From assembly GCA_046351415.1 (NCBI GenBank), contig JAXLYO010000003.1, positions 62,001 to 126,000 on the forward strand: DNA of 64,000 nucleotides. The letters are read 5' to 3'. How positions within the stretch are numbered: the first letter of the stretch is position 1; every line of letters begins with the position of its first letter. The DNA is from JABFRG01 sp046351415. Lineage in GTDB: Bacteria; Myxococcota_A; Polyangia; Polyangiales; Polyangiaceae. This document shows, in pieces, positions 16,729 to 25,866 of the stretch. The notes beneath the pieces are model-generated. The model ran no database searches, was not told the DNA's origin, and saw only the letters and a program-made list of their open reading frames with translations. The translations under genes and the position numbers were made by a program.

Positions 16729-17406
16729 ATGACCATCGAGTCCGCCGAGACGCTGTATTCGCAGGCAATCTCAGCTCTGTCGGTCGGGGATACCGCGACA
16801 GCGCGTACGGCAATCGGCAAGCTCAAGGGGAGGGGGCCTGCAACTCCCCATGAGCGCGACCTCTGCCTCGAAGCCGAGGGGTGGTGTTTTTTGTGCGAGG
16901 GCAAACCTTCCTCGGCACGAGACACGTTGGCGTCGTCCAACAGTTCGCCGCTCCTTCTCTCGTTGCTAGGCGTCGTCGCGGGTACGAGCGAGGGCGCCCT
17001 CGACGTCTTTGCAGAAGCCCTTCGGGCCACGCCGTCGCTGGAGCTGGTGACGCATGCGCTCGTGGGCTGTGGGGGGGCAGCACATCTTGCCGCGGTCTTC
17101 GAGAAGCCGGCGATGGTTACCCGTTTTCCGGATGGATGGCTCCTGCGTTCGTCCGAGGTAGTGTTTCGCAAAGGGGCATTCGCGGCATGCGAGCGTATTT
17201 GCCTTGCAGCGTTTCGTGCCTATGGGGCTCCCACTCACTTGTTCAACGCTGCGTGTGCCGCCAGTCGCCTCGGCGAAGTCGAACGCGCGCTCGGGCACCT
17301 TCGTCGCGCACTCGACGCGGGCTTTGCCGATAAAGCGCTCCTCGCGAACGATCCGGACCTCGCTCCTGTGCGCGCCGACGCTCGCTTCGGTTCGCTGCTC
17401 GGGTAA
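16729..17406 (+). CDS. TPR-like repeat protein
   Basis: 225 residues without signal peptide. Helical repeats are seen at both ends: ETLYSQAISALSVGDTATARTAI near the N-terminus and HLFNAACAASRLGEVERALGHLRRALDAG near the C-terminus. It ends with LLANDPDLAPVRADARFGSLL, a frequent ending of TPR proteins. Probably a protein-interaction scaffold; partner unknown. Confidence 0.7.
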   Translation: MTIESAETLYSQAISALSVGDTATARTAIGKLKGRGPATPHERDLCLEAEGWCFLCEGKPSSARDTLASSNSSPLLLSLLGVVAGTSEGALDVFAEALRATPSLELVTHALVGCGGAAHLAAVFEKPAMVTRFPDGWLLRSSEVVFRKGAFAACERICLAAFRAYGAPTHLFNAACAASRLGEVERALGHLRRALDAGFADKALLANDPDLAPVRADARFGSLLG

Positions 17407-17462
17407 CGTCGCGTCTTTTGGTGGACCCTAGCCTCTACACGTCGCGAGACTCGGTCCGTACA

Positions 17463-17810
17463 TCACATGCTCTGGAGGTAGTGAAATCCAGTGTAGAGTG
17501 CACCGGAAGTCAGTAACCCAACTCCTCCTGCGAGAAACCCGGAGAACCATACCGGCATCGGCTCCCTCTCGGTGAGCCACCAGGACCCCTGCGCGCAGAC
17601 CAGGAATGCGATAGCTGTCAGCATCATGTTCGCGCCCTCGACGGCGACGTCGTCGTCGCCTCGGGTGGCAGAGGCGAGACCGAGCACGAAGCGGATGATG
17701 AGATGCGTAGCGGACATGGCGAAGTCCTCTTCGAGTCGTCGTGACACATCGCTCGATGCAAAGAGCAGGCCGTCAGCGAGGTGGTGCACGAATTGCAGAA
17801 CGTTTCGCAT
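17463..17810 (-). CDS. Small membrane protein, function unknown
   Basis: 115 residues if started at 17810; a start at 17717 (MSATHLII) has a better AGGAC upstream and gives 84 residues. Three hydrophobic stretches are visible (HLIIRFVLGLA, MMLTAIAFLVCAQGSWWL, VWFSGFLAGGVGLLTSGALY). The longer start would overlap the proposed pyrophosphatase start as a shared CATG. Family unknown. Confidence 0.55.
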   Translation of the reverse strand: MRNVLQFVHHLADGLLFASSDVSRRLEEDFAMSATHLIIRFVLGLASATRGDDDVAVEGANMMLTAIAFLVCAQGSWWLTEREPMPVWFSGFLAGGVGLLTSGALYTGFHYLQSM

Positions 17811-18373
17811 GGTCGACTACGCGAAGCTGTCCGCGGCTTCCATCCACGAGCGCGGCGCCTTACCATCTCGTCGTCGAGACGCCCGGTGGGGCGAACGCCA
17901 AGATGAAGTTCGACGAGGACCTAAAGATGAAGTTCGACGAGGACCTACAGGTTTTCGTGTTCCAGAAGCCGCTTCCCCTCGGTTACGTCTATCCGTTCGA
18001 TTGGGGGTTCATTCCAGGAACCCTCGCCGAAGACGAAGATCCGCTGGACGCGATGGTCCTCTCCGATACCCCGACGGCCGTCGGGATCGTGATCGACGTC
18101 GTTCCGATCGGAGTCATTCGACTTCGTCAGCAGGAGAGACGGGGGCAGCGCGAAGTGCAGAACGACCGAGTCCTCGTCGCGCCCGTGCATGCGAGCGACT
18201 ACGCAGACGTGCAATCACTTCCGAAGCGCGTTCGCGACGGACTCGAGAAGTTTTTCGTCGCCACGGGAAAGGTTGGCAAGGAAAGAGTCGAGGTCGACGG
18301 CTGGCAAGGACCGCGCAAAGCGGCCGCGCTGATCCAGCGCGCGGCGAAGGCGTACCACCTGAAGCATTCATAG
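17741..18373 (+). CDS. ppa: Inorganic pyrophosphatase, probably frameshifted near the N-terminus
   Basis: The frame is open from a GTG at 17741, but homology-like sequence starts only at YHLVVETPGG (about 17858). It continues with YPFDWGFIPGTLAEDEDPLDAMV, holding the metal-binding D-x-D-P-x-D motif, and VEVDGWQGPRKA near the end. The natural-looking N-terminus (MVDYAKLSAASIHERG, ATG at 17809) is in another frame, so one extra base near 17850-17858 seems to break the gene. An exact 24-bp tandem duplication (17900-17947) repeats KMKFDEDL. The enzyme hydrolyses PPi to phosphate. A weak terminator follows at 18390. Confidence 0.75.
   Translation: MTHRSMQRAGRQRGGARIAERFAWSTTRSCPRLPSTSAAPYHLVVETPGGANAKMKFDEDLKMKFDEDLQVFVFQKPLPLGYVYPFDWGFIPGTLAEDEDPLDAMVLSDTPTAVGIVIDVVPIGVIRLRQQERRGQREVQNDRVLVAPVHASDYADVQSLPKRVRDGLEKFFVATGKVGKERVEVDGWQGPRKAAALIQRAAKAYHLKHS
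17900..17947 (+). repeat. Exact 24-bp tandem duplication inside ppa
   Basis: Two identical 24-bp units, 17900-17923 and 17924-17947, each beginning AAGATGAAGTTCG, encode KMKFDEDL twice in a row. Pyrophosphatases normally have one such segment between the first and second beta strands. The duplication keeps the frame and adds eight residues close to the active-site entry. Confidence 0.9.
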
Positions 18374-18389
18374 CTCGCCCCCGAGCACG

Positions 18390-18411
18390 ACTGCCCCGAC
18401 GAGGCAGTTTT
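18390..18411 (+). terminator. Probable intrinsic terminator after ppa
   Basis: ACTGCC (18390-18395) and GGCAGT (18403-18408) form a 6-bp stem with a 7-nt loop, followed by a short T run (TTTT, 18408-18411). It begins 17 bp after the ppa stop. The T run is short, so termination may be partial. Confidence 0.5.
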
Positions 18412-18431
18412 GCTCGCCCGACTTTGTCACT

Positions 18432-19989
18432 TCAGGGGTCGAAGTGAGCGACGAGCATTCCCGTCGGGAGCGAGGTGCCGCCCAAAGTGCATCCGCGACT
18501 CACGCCCGTGAAGACGATGCCGCCCGCGTGGAGTGCGGGTGGGGAAAATCTGGTCGAAGGCGCGCCCGCGGAACACCCTTCTAGTGCAACTTTGGAGAGG
18601 AGAGCGCCGCTCGAAGAGAGAGAGACTGCGAAGCCGCACCGGCCGACGGAACACGAAAACTGTGCACCGTCGAGCGCGTAGGTTCCTTGGTACGTGCCCG
18701 TGAAGTAGATCGTGCCGCCGGAGTCGATGATCATCCCACTACGTTCCTTCACCTGGGCTGCGGGTATCTTTCCGATCAACGTCGGATTGCCTGCGCCATC
18801 GAAGCGTACGAACGCGAGCTCGTCAGAGGTGCCGTAGGGGCCGGTGCCTGCATCGATGTCAGCCCAAGCCGCGATGACCAGATCGCCATTCTGATCGAGC
18901 GCACTCGCAAAGGGGCGCGTTTCGCTGATGGCGTCCGTGTGCGCCGACCAGAGGCTCTTCGCCCAGCGCTTGTTTCCGCTCTCGTCCACGGCGAGCAGGA
19001 ATGCGCCCTTGCTCGTGAGCGGAATACTCCCTTGGACGACGCCGTCGTAGGTCCACTGTCCGTCGCTCCGTCCGATCCAGTCGGAAATATACGTGCGTCC
19101 CGTCGCGTCGACGAGCGGCCGAATTGGGCGGTAGAGCGACAACGTGAGCGAAGGAGAAATGAGCTTCGACCATTGCGGGACGCCCAAGGCGTTCAAACCG
19201 ACGAGAGAGTAGACCGTTGGAACGGCGATCCCGTTCCAACCGATGCCGACGCCTGAATTGTTGCTTGCAAAGACGACCGAACCGCCCGGATGGAACCCTG
19301 CACCGTAGAAGAGGAAGTTCGAAGGTGCTGCGATTTTCGTGCGCACACTCAGCGTCGCTGAGCTTCCACAGGGTGCGCGCGTCCCACGCGCGGAGTTCAG
19401 TACCGATGCGCGCGAAACCGTTCTGCTGCGACGGGTCTTGACCGATCGAGGTGTAGGACAGCTCGATGGGACTCGGGACGTGAACGCCGAGGAGGTTGCC
19501 ACTCGCGTCTAGATGAACGAGCGCATTCATGTGGTTGATGCCAGGCCCGTGCGGCACGCCGTCTCCGAAGTCGATATTCCCTTGGTACCATTCGGTGGAG
19601 AAGCGCACTTCGTCCGTGATGGTCGCAATCGCATGACACGCGAAGAGATCCCCTGGAAACACTCTCAGCCAACTCAGCTTACCGAAGGGGCCGAGGAGGT
19701 TCGACGGCTTGCCCGCGTCCACACCGCCATCTCCTTTCGGCTTCGCGGCATCGCCACCGGCGTCGTTCGTCGCGCCTCGAGCGTCGCCCGAACCATCGCG
19801 CGCCGCCCCCGCGTCGTCTTGGGATTGCGGCTCCGTCGCCGTTTCCGAAACCTCCGCGTCGGCGCTCTGCGAACGTGGGTTCGCTGGACCGTCCATGGCC
19901 GAGTCGCCGCAATGCGATACAGTGATGGCCAGTCCAGGCAGGAGACTCGTGAAGAGTACACGAAGGCCGAGACTCGATGAGAGACGCAT
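18432..19989 (-). pseudogene. Putative lipoprotein (beta-propeller-like) interrupted by one frameshift
   Basis: Two overlapping frames form one protein. The first, from MRLSSS at 19989, has a signal peptide (VSHC), an Asp/Gly/Ala linker and a domain running to about TLWKLSD. The second frame continues from about LSVRTKIAAPSNFLFYGAG and runs to 18432. The switch lies near 19340-19365 and needs the removal of one base. The C-terminal half has repeated strands such as GRTYISDWIG, SGGTIYFTGTYQGTY and GGIVFTGVSRGC, like propeller-type repeats. Either a true pseudogene or a one-base sequencing error. Confidence 0.7.
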
Positions 19990-20112
19990 GTGCGGAGGCT
20001 TACGCTCCGACTTGTACCGCGCAACGACATTCACCTGTCGGAACGGTCGATCGACCCGAGTTTGTGTGGCACCGAGGGCAACTTCGAGAGAGACGAGGTG
20101 AGCGAGAGCGAC

Positions 20113-20793
20113 CTACGCCGTCGCGTAAACGAGCCACTCGACGAGAGGCGCTGCGACTTTCATCTGCGTGGCCAGGTGCTTGGCGAGCTTCGGTTGCGTC
20201 AAGAGATCGAGGGGCACCGAAGGAAAGCGCGTAATGAGGCCCTTGCGCCGCAAGTGCTCGGAGCGTGGGTGTTCGGGGTCGAACCCCTTCGGGACGCGTT
20301 TCAGCATGTCGTGGGATTCGATCGAGAACCCCTTCTTCGTCAAGATGCGCGTGATTGCGTCGAGTTCGCGGCCCTTCTCCTCGTCGAGCACGGCTGCTCT
20401 GAACTTCGCGAGACCACGTGGGTCCATCATGTAGTGCCCCGAACCGGCGAAGCATTCGCGGTCACCCACGTGGAAGTAGAGCGCGATCGGGACCTCTGTC
20501 GTGCGGCCCGCGCGCTTGACGGGTATGCGCCCCGCGACGTGTGTCTTGTACGGGGCCTTGTCCTTCGCGAAGCGCACGTCTCGATGAATGCGAAAGACCT
20601 TCGGTTCATCGAGGTCGCAATACGGAAAGGCGTCGTCCACGAGTTCGTAGACGTCCGCAAGAAGGTGCTTCATGGGCTCGTGCCAGCCGAGCTCGAACTC
20701 TTCTTTGTGTTCGAGAAACCACTCGCGATTCTGGTTCTTCTTCAGCTTTCGGAAAAACGAACCCGTCGTGTCGGCGAAGCCCTGGAACTTCAT
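20113..20793 (-). CDS. DUF2461 (TIGR02453) family protein
   Basis: 226 residues, the normal length. The family pattern is clear: FFRKLKKNQNREWFLEHKEEFE at the start, KVFRIHRDVRFAKDKAPYKTH in the middle, and CFAGSGHYMMDPRGLAKFRAA. Members are widespread conserved proteins of unknown function. Monocistronic. Confidence 0.9.
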   Translation of the reverse strand: MKFQGFADTTGSFFRKLKKNQNREWFLEHKEEFELGWHEPMKHLLADVYELVDDAFPYCDLDEPKVFRIHRDVRFAKDKAPYKTHVAGRIPVKRAGRTTEVPIALYFHVGDRECFAGSGHYMMDPRGLAKFRAAVLDEEKGRELDAITRILTKKGFSIESHDMLKRVPKGFDPEHPRSEHLRRKGLITRFPSVPLDLLTQPKLAKHLATQMKVAAPLVEWLVYATA

Positions 20794-21411
20794 GGTGCTT
20801 GCCTAGCATGAGCTGCTTTTCTCTGCGCGAAACAGTGGGGCGCTACCTCTCGCACTGCTCGGACCGTGCGGCCGGGAAACGCATGCCCGAGGCCGATGGG
20901 AAGCGGGTCGAAGCCGCCTGAACGCGCCGAGTAGAGTGGTCCCGCAGGTCATCGATGTTGGTTGCGATGAGACAAGTCGGGTGCGGAAACGACCGTATTC
21001 GTCGGCGCTGCGACCGGGCGAACGGCGACGCTAGGCGTGTTTGGCAAAGAATTCATGGGGTTGTCTTTCCGGCGCCCAAGAGAGGTGCGCTTGGATCGTC
21101 CTTTGCAGCTTCGAACGTCATGACCCACTCCAAGTCTCCCGCCCCCGTCAGTGTGCGCAAGAAGCTCAAGGTCGAGGCGAAGAACGATGACCTCCGCGCT
21201 GGCGGAAGGTTCGTCACTCAGGTCATCGTCTGCGGGGACAAGACTGCGAAAAAAGGGTGAGCTTCTAGACGGGCGCCAACGAAGGCCCACGACGATGCCG
21301 GGACGTGCTTCGACACTCGTACGAAGCAGATTTCCGGCTCGAATTTTTTTGTGCGTGTGAGCTGAGCAGCGAAGCGCACCCGTCGCTCGCCCCCAGCGCT
21401 TCACGTCTTGC
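20794..21411. other. 618-bp region with at most one small ORF
   Basis: Apart from a possible 46-codon ORF (21120-21260, listed separately), I see nothing convincing here. A 37-codon ORF at 20808 has no ribosome-binding site and no recognisable features. There are no clear promoter boxes, and the T-run at about 21345-21351 is not preceded by a good hairpin. Confidence 0.5.
21120..21260 (+). CDS. Possible small peptide, 46 aa, RiPP-precursor-like
   Basis: A short ORF with high GC at third codon positions. The peptide has a basic KKLKVEAKNDDLR segment followed by AGG and a 17-residue tail containing one Cys (RFVTQVIVCGDKTAKKG). The KLKV...LR pattern and a double Gly recall leader peptides of ribosomal natural products. 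No ribosome-binding site and no modification enzyme is nearby, so coding status is uncertain. Confidence 0.3.
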   Translation: MTHSKSPAPVSVRKKLKVEAKNDDLRAGGRFVTQVIVCGDKTAKKG

Positions 21412-23502
21412 TCAGAGCTTCGTGCAGCGAAGCCCCTGTTTGCCGTACTTGTTCATGAGCGAGAAGCCGCTCCAAATGCGCCCCTTCGACCAGCCGTGGC
21501 CTTCGAAGGACCCGTTCGAGGTCCACGTGGCGCTCGCCGAAGCTGGGTTGTCGCTGAGCGAGAGATTCTCGCTGGTCGTTTCCATCATGGTGCCGACGAT
21601 GTCAGCGTGGCCGGCGGGGCCGCGACCGCGCAAGCGCCCCGGCGCGTTGATGAACGACATGTAGTCCTGGCTCGTCACGCCGTTGAACACGACGTCACGT
21701 AGGTCAGGGTACTCGTAGCTGTAAATGAACGTGGCGTACTCGATCGAGTATCCGGCCGGAGGCACGAGGCTCGGCGTTGCATTGGGATTGTTGCGCAGGC
21801 TCGCGTCCGTCGCGGTGGGGAAGCGATACGCAGCGTACGTTGCGTTGGTCTGGCCCTTCGGTGCAGGGGTCCCACCCCAGGGAAACCCGGCTGGCCCCCA
21901 AGCGGCGAGCCACTCGTCGAAGGTCTCGAGGCGTCCGCCGTCCCAGATGCAGAACGCTTGCGCCATGAGATAGTTGACGCAGTTGAGTGCCTTCGTGTCG
22001 TAGAGGTCGCTCGAATTGTAGGCGAACGGCATGTCGCCGGAGGTCGCTGCCTGCTGCGCTTGGTTCAGCCAATACGTGTGCGTTCCGGGGGCATCGATAC
22101 GGCAGCCTTGCTGTCCGAGGTTTTGCCCCTGATACATGAAGCCGCTCAGCTGTCGATTGGCGCTCGTGTACACGCCGGGGATGTTGCCGTTCGCTGGGTA
22201 GCCCGGGTGCGAGAGTTCACCCGGGTCGGTGTTGCCATCGAAGCTCACCGGCAAGTAGAGGTCCCACGTTGCGCGCATGTTGACGCCCGCGGGAATCTTG
22301 TTGGCCGCGCGCGTGTCCTGGATGAACTTTCGCACGTTGCCGTTCACGGCATTCAAGAAGGTACGCATGCGACCCGCCGTGACCTTGTACACGTCGAGCT
22401 GCACCGTGTTGCCGCCGACAGTAACGGGCGCCGTCTTGCAGCAGTCGTCGTTCTCCGCACCCGCAGTGCCGGTCTCGCCGAGGCCGCAGGTGTCACCGCC
22501 GAAGTGCCCCGTGCAGCTGCGCGCCGTCACGCAGCGACCTTTGTAGCCGCAGCCACCGCTCGCGCAGTCGTCGCCCTTCGTGCAGAGCTTGTTCGCTGCG
22601 CACTTCGGCGCATTGGTTCCGCCGCAGTCGACGTCCGATTCGTCACCGTCCTTCTTGCCATTCGTCGGTGACTGCGGCGCGCAAAGCTTGGTCGCCGCCG
22701 TATCGCAGTTCTTGGCGCCGCAGTCCGCGTCGGCGGTGCACCCTTGTCCGACGGGACAGCGCGCCGTGCCCGCATCAGGGCCGCCGCAGTCGATGCCAGT
22801 CTCCGTTCCGTTCTTCACGCCGTCGGTGTTCGTCGGGGCCACGCACGCGTTGCCCGTGCACACCAAGCTCGTGCAGTCGGGGCCTTGCGCGCAACCTTGG
22901 CCTACTGGACATCGGGCGATCTTCGTGTCGGCGCCGCCGCAGTCGGTGCCGGTCTCGGTTCCGTTCTTTACGCCGTCGCTCGACGACGGAGCCTGGCAGA
23001 TGGACCCGACGCAAACCTTGCTGTCGCAATCCGTTGCAGCTTTGCAGCGCTTGCCGTCGGCGCAGGCAGGCGCAGACGAGCCACCGCAGTCGACATCCGA
23101 TTCGGAGCCATTCTTGATGCCGTCCGTCGCCGAGGGGGCGACGCAGACACCGGAGACACAGGACTGACTCGCGCAGTCCGACCCCTTGATGCAGTTCTTT
23201 CCGTCGGCGCAACGGAGGGCCACGGCGCCACCACAGTCGACGTCGGTTTCGTCGCCGTCCTTGATCTTGTTCGTCGCACTGGCGGGGAGTTGCTGCGTTC
23301 CGCCGTCGGGCCCGACGACCGTGACCGTGCCTCCATCGCCATTGTTGACCGTGCCGCCGTCTCCGCCCCCGGCGCCGTCGCCGCTCGAGCATGCGACGAC
23401 CAGGGCGCTACCGACGCTTCCGAGGAGCACGAGATTGCGCAGGGAGCGCGGGCGGCGAACTTCGGAGGGAAGGGATGGGAGCGGAAGCTTGGGCTTGTTC
23501 AA
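21412..23502 (-). CDS. SUMF1/formylglycine-generating-enzyme-like lipoprotein with five Cys-rich repeats
   Basis: 696 residues. A signal ends in LVVAC (Cys38), followed by a Gly/Asp-rich linker. Residues 79-325 hold five repeats of about 49 residues, each opening with a D/N-G-x-E-x-D/G-x-DCGG motif and three further Cys pairs. From about residue 350 to the end is an FGE-sulfatase/SUMF1 domain (VYKVTAGRMRTFLNAV, FCIWDGGRLETFDEWLAAWG, ending GKQGLRCTKL). Related myxobacterial proteins are surface lipoproteins; most are not proven formylglycine enzymes. Its role here is unknown. Confidence 0.85.
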   Translation of the reverse strand: MNKPKLPLPSLPSEVRRPRSLRNLVLLGSVGSALVVACSSGDGAGGGDGGTVNNGDGGTVTVVGPDGGTQQLPASATNKIKDGDETDVDCGGAVALRCADGKNCIKGSDCASQSCVSGVCVAPSATDGIKNGSESDVDCGGSSAPACADGKRCKAATDCDSKVCVGSICQAPSSSDGVKNGTETGTDCGGADTKIARCPVGQGCAQGPDCTSLVCTGNACVAPTNTDGVKNGTETGIDCGGPDAGTARCPVGQGCTADADCGAKNCDTAATKLCAPQSPTNGKKDGDESDVDCGGTNAPKCAANKLCTKGDDCASGGCGYKGRCVTARSCTGHFGGDTCGLGETGTAGAENDDCCKTAPVTVGGNTVQLDVYKVTAGRMRTFLNAVNGNVRKFIQDTRAANKIPAGVNMRATWDLYLPVSFDGNTDPGELSHPGYPANGNIPGVYTSANRQLSGFMYQGQNLGQQGCRIDAPGTHTYWLNQAQQAATSGDMPFAYNSSDLYDTKALNCVNYLMAQAFCIWDGGRLETFDEWLAAWGPAGFPWGGTPAPKGQTNATYAAYRFPTATDASLRNNPNATPSLVPPAGYSIEYATFIYSYEYPDLRDVVFNGVTSQDYMSFINAPGRLRGRGPAGHADIVGTMMETTSENLSLSDNPASASATWTSNGSFEGHGWSKGRIWSGFSLMNKYGKQGLRCTKL
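22528..23268 (-). repeat. Five tandem Cys-rich repeats within the SUMF1-like protein
   Basis: Five units of about 147 bp, encoding repeats that begin near residues 79, 127, 177, 227 and 282 of the protein. Each has the acidic DxDCGG opening that could bind calcium, and four to six Cys. Units 3 and 4 are nearly identical at the opening (GVKNGTETG), suggesting a recent duplication. Confidence 0.8.
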
Positions 23503-23724
23503 GATGTACCTCGAGGGGGAACGCTGCGAAGGTGCGCCGAGCGCACATCCCGCCAGTTTCTCAGATTATGCGCAGACGAGACTCCCGCACGACATTTCGT
23601 TCGATGTCCTCCAATTGGGTGTCACACGCGACCACACGCGCAGCGGGGCGCAGCTGAAGGCTCCGTCATGCGTAGCGTTGGGACCTCACTCTGTGCGGTC
23701 GTTGCGCGACACGTCGCGTGTGTC

Positions 23725-24057
23725 TCACGCCTGCGTCGTTGCAACCAACGTCACGATGTGAAACGCCGCGATAGCGATGTTCGACAGCACGACCGGGTTC
23801 TTGAGGGTTCCGACGACGATCGGACTCAAGAGTTTGTAGATGATCTGCACGCCGAGGAGCGCGGACGCGGCCCGAATGTCCGGATGAACGAGCAGGATGA
23901 CCGAGCAGACGAGAATCGACCCGTAGACGGACGAAAGGATTTTCCGTGCGGGGGTAGGAGATCCATAAGCGGCGTCCACCCATGCAGCGTTGAACAGCAA
24001 CGACAGCACCACCGGAATGAGCACGGCGATATTCAGCACGAGGGAAGCGTTGATCAT
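23725..24057 (-). CDS. Small integral membrane protein
   Basis: 110 residues from the ATG at 24057, with AGAAGA upstream; the longer open frame to 24339 overlaps the divergent gene. Three or four hydrophobic helices are visible (LNIAVLIPVVLSLLF, SVYGSILVCSVILLV, LLGVQIIYKLLSPIVVG, IAIAAFHIVTLVA). Not recognised beyond that. Divergent from the beta-lactamase-fold gene. Confidence 0.65.
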   Translation of the reverse strand: MINASLVLNIAVLIPVVLSLLFNAAWVDAAYGSPTPARKILSSVYGSILVCSVILLVHPDIRAASALLGVQIIYKLLSPIVVGTLKNPVVLSNIAIAAFHIVTLVATTQA

Positions 24058-24337
24058 TCGCCGGTCTTCTTTCTCGCTGCGTCTCTCTTCATCCGGAGAG
24101 GCGCCCGAAACGATGCAAAGGTTATGTGTGTGCCAGGACTTTGCCCAGGGCCCAGACTTTTCGCGTGCGATCCTTTCGGACGCCCGTCCCGCACCTGGTG
24201 CAAGCGCGATCCACCGCAATGCGGGCCCGTGCCCCCGAAAGGCATCTTTGCGCAGGCGCTCGCAGCGCATTTTCAGCGGAGGAACGAGTGAGGAATGAGT
24301 CGCCGGAAGAGGCATGTGCCGTGCATACTGGGGCGGC

Positions 24338-25777
24338 ATGCTCCGTCACCACCGCGTCCTTCCCGTCGCCCTTCTTTCCCTCTTGGTCGCTGCGGGAACC
24401 GCAAGCGCGGGTTGTGCGGCCGATGAAGCCGAGGTCGCTGCGGACGATCTCAGCGCGATCCTGGACGTGCCCGGGAAGGGCGTCAACACGGATGCCATTC
24501 TCGTCATGCGCGACGGCAAGGTGCTGTTCGAAGAGTATGGCCGTGGCTACGACGCAAACACGAAGCATCTCTCGTGGTCGATGGCGAAAACCTTCGCAGG
24601 GATCCTCGTCGCGCAAGAGATCGATCGCGGCGCCATGACGCTCAAGACGCCGATCAAAGAATACCTTCCCGAGCTTCAGTCCCCCGCGCGCATCGTCGAC
24701 GTGCTTCAGATGTCCTCGGGTGTTGCGTTCAAAGAAGAGTACTCCGGCGTGCCCGTCACTTCCGACGCAACGCGCATGCTCTACATGGAGGGCCCCAAGA
24801 CGGGCTTCCGCGGGTACCTCACGAGTATTCCGCCTCGCACCGACCCGAAGCCAGGCGAATACTTCTACTACTCGAGCGGCGACAGCAATCTCCTCACGGC
24901 CGCGCTTCGCACGACGTCGGCCAGCCAGCAGGCGTACGATGCCATCCCCTTTAAGCGGTTCTTCGAGCCGCTCGGCATCAAGAACGCAACGTTCGAGCAA
25001 GATTCGAAGGGGGTCTTCGTCGGCTCGTCGTACGTCTATCTCACCGCACGCGACTTCGCCAAAGTCGGCACGCTCTTCGTCGATCGGGGCAAGGTGAACG
25101 GTAAGGCCATCATTCCGTCGTGGTACTTCGACCTGATGACTCAGGTCGCGCCAGGCGTGAACGCCAAGGCGCTCGCGGGCACATCGCAAACGCGCGCCTA
25201 CTCGACGCAGCTCACGACGAACCGCCCGATCACGGGCCGAGGCCTCCCATCCGAATACAAGGACCTCCCGGCCGACGCGCTGCTCATGATCGGCCACCAA
25301 GGTCAGCTCGTCGTAGCGAGCCCCTCCCAGAAGCTCGTCATCGTGCGTCTCGCCATGGACAAGGGCGGCGCTTTCGACCGCAAGCAGTTCTTCTCGAAGG
25401 TCCTCCGCTTGGTCGAAGCCAAGTCGGGCCCGATGATGACCGCGGAGAAAGAGAACCCCGCCCAATACAACGGCAACCCCACCGCGCCCGTCGTCGAAGA
25501 CGAGCCCGATGGCGCGGCTCTTCGCGACTACTTCAAAGTGCCCCACTTGATTCGCGCCATGGCCGCGAAGGAATACTGCTCTTGCATCCACGTCGTCGGC
25601 CGCAAAGAAGACGAGTGCAAAGCTGACCTCAAGGTCTCACTCCCCGTTCTCCCGAGCCTCAAGGTGCACGAGGACAAATCGGTGAGTGCGGTGCTCGGCA
25701 CGGGCATCTTCGGGAAAAGATCCGTCGCGACGTATCGGGGCCCGGCGCTCGGCTGCACGCTCACCGAGACAGAGTAG
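24338..25777 (+). CDS. Serine hydrolase of the beta-lactamase/penicillin-binding protein fold
   Basis: 479 residues from the ATG at 24338. The signal ends in a lipobox-like SAGC. The catalytic tetrad motif S-x-x-K is SMAK (Ser81, Lys84), and the second motif is YSSGDSN (Y-x-N type). LMIGHQGQ may supply the third (HxG) motif. This is the class C/esterase branch; it may act on D-amino-acid peptides or esters. About 100 residues after the core form a Cys-containing C-terminal tail of unknown role. Probably periplasmic or surface-bound. Confidence 0.85.
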   Translation: MLRHHRVLPVALLSLLVAAGTASAGCAADEAEVAADDLSAILDVPGKGVNTDAILVMRDGKVLFEEYGRGYDANTKHLSWSMAKTFAGILVAQEIDRGAMTLKTPIKEYLPELQSPARIVDVLQMSSGVAFKEEYSGVPVTSDATRMLYMEGPKTGFRGYLTSIPPRTDPKPGEYFYYSSGDSNLLTAALRTTSASQQAYDAIPFKRFFEPLGIKNATFEQDSKGVFVGSSYVYLTARDFAKVGTLFVDRGKVNGKAIIPSWYFDLMTQVAPGVNAKALAGTSQTRAYSTQLTTNRPITGRGLPSEYKDLPADALLMIGHQGQLVVASPSQKLVIVRLAMDKGGAFDRKQFFSKVLRLVEAKSGPMMTAEKENPAQYNGNPTAPVVEDEPDGAALRDYFKVPHLIRAMAAKEYCSCIHVVGRKEDECKADLKVSLPVLPSLKVHEDKSVSAVLGTGIFGKRSVATYRGPALGCTLTETE

Positions 25778-25866
25778 GCTTCCCCCATGCCTTCCCGCAG
25801 CTGAACCACACGTCAGCCTCGTCTTCTGGGCAGCGGCCTGCCGCGCAGAAGTGCTAAGGTTCCGGC

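Noticed and set aside
20808..20921. A 37-codon ORF just after the divergent DUF2461 gene
   Set aside because: No ribosome-binding site, no family resemblance, and composition similar to neighbouring non-coding DNA.
22744..24291. A 515-codon plus-strand frame opposite the SUMF1-like gene
   Set aside because: It crosses an intergenic region and two genes on the other strand and has Ala/Arg/Val-rich low-complexity sequence with no motif.
24122..25591. A 489-codon minus-strand frame opposite the serine hydrolase gene
   Set aside because: The hydrolase motifs (SMAK, YSSGDSN) are on the plus strand; the minus frame has no family features.
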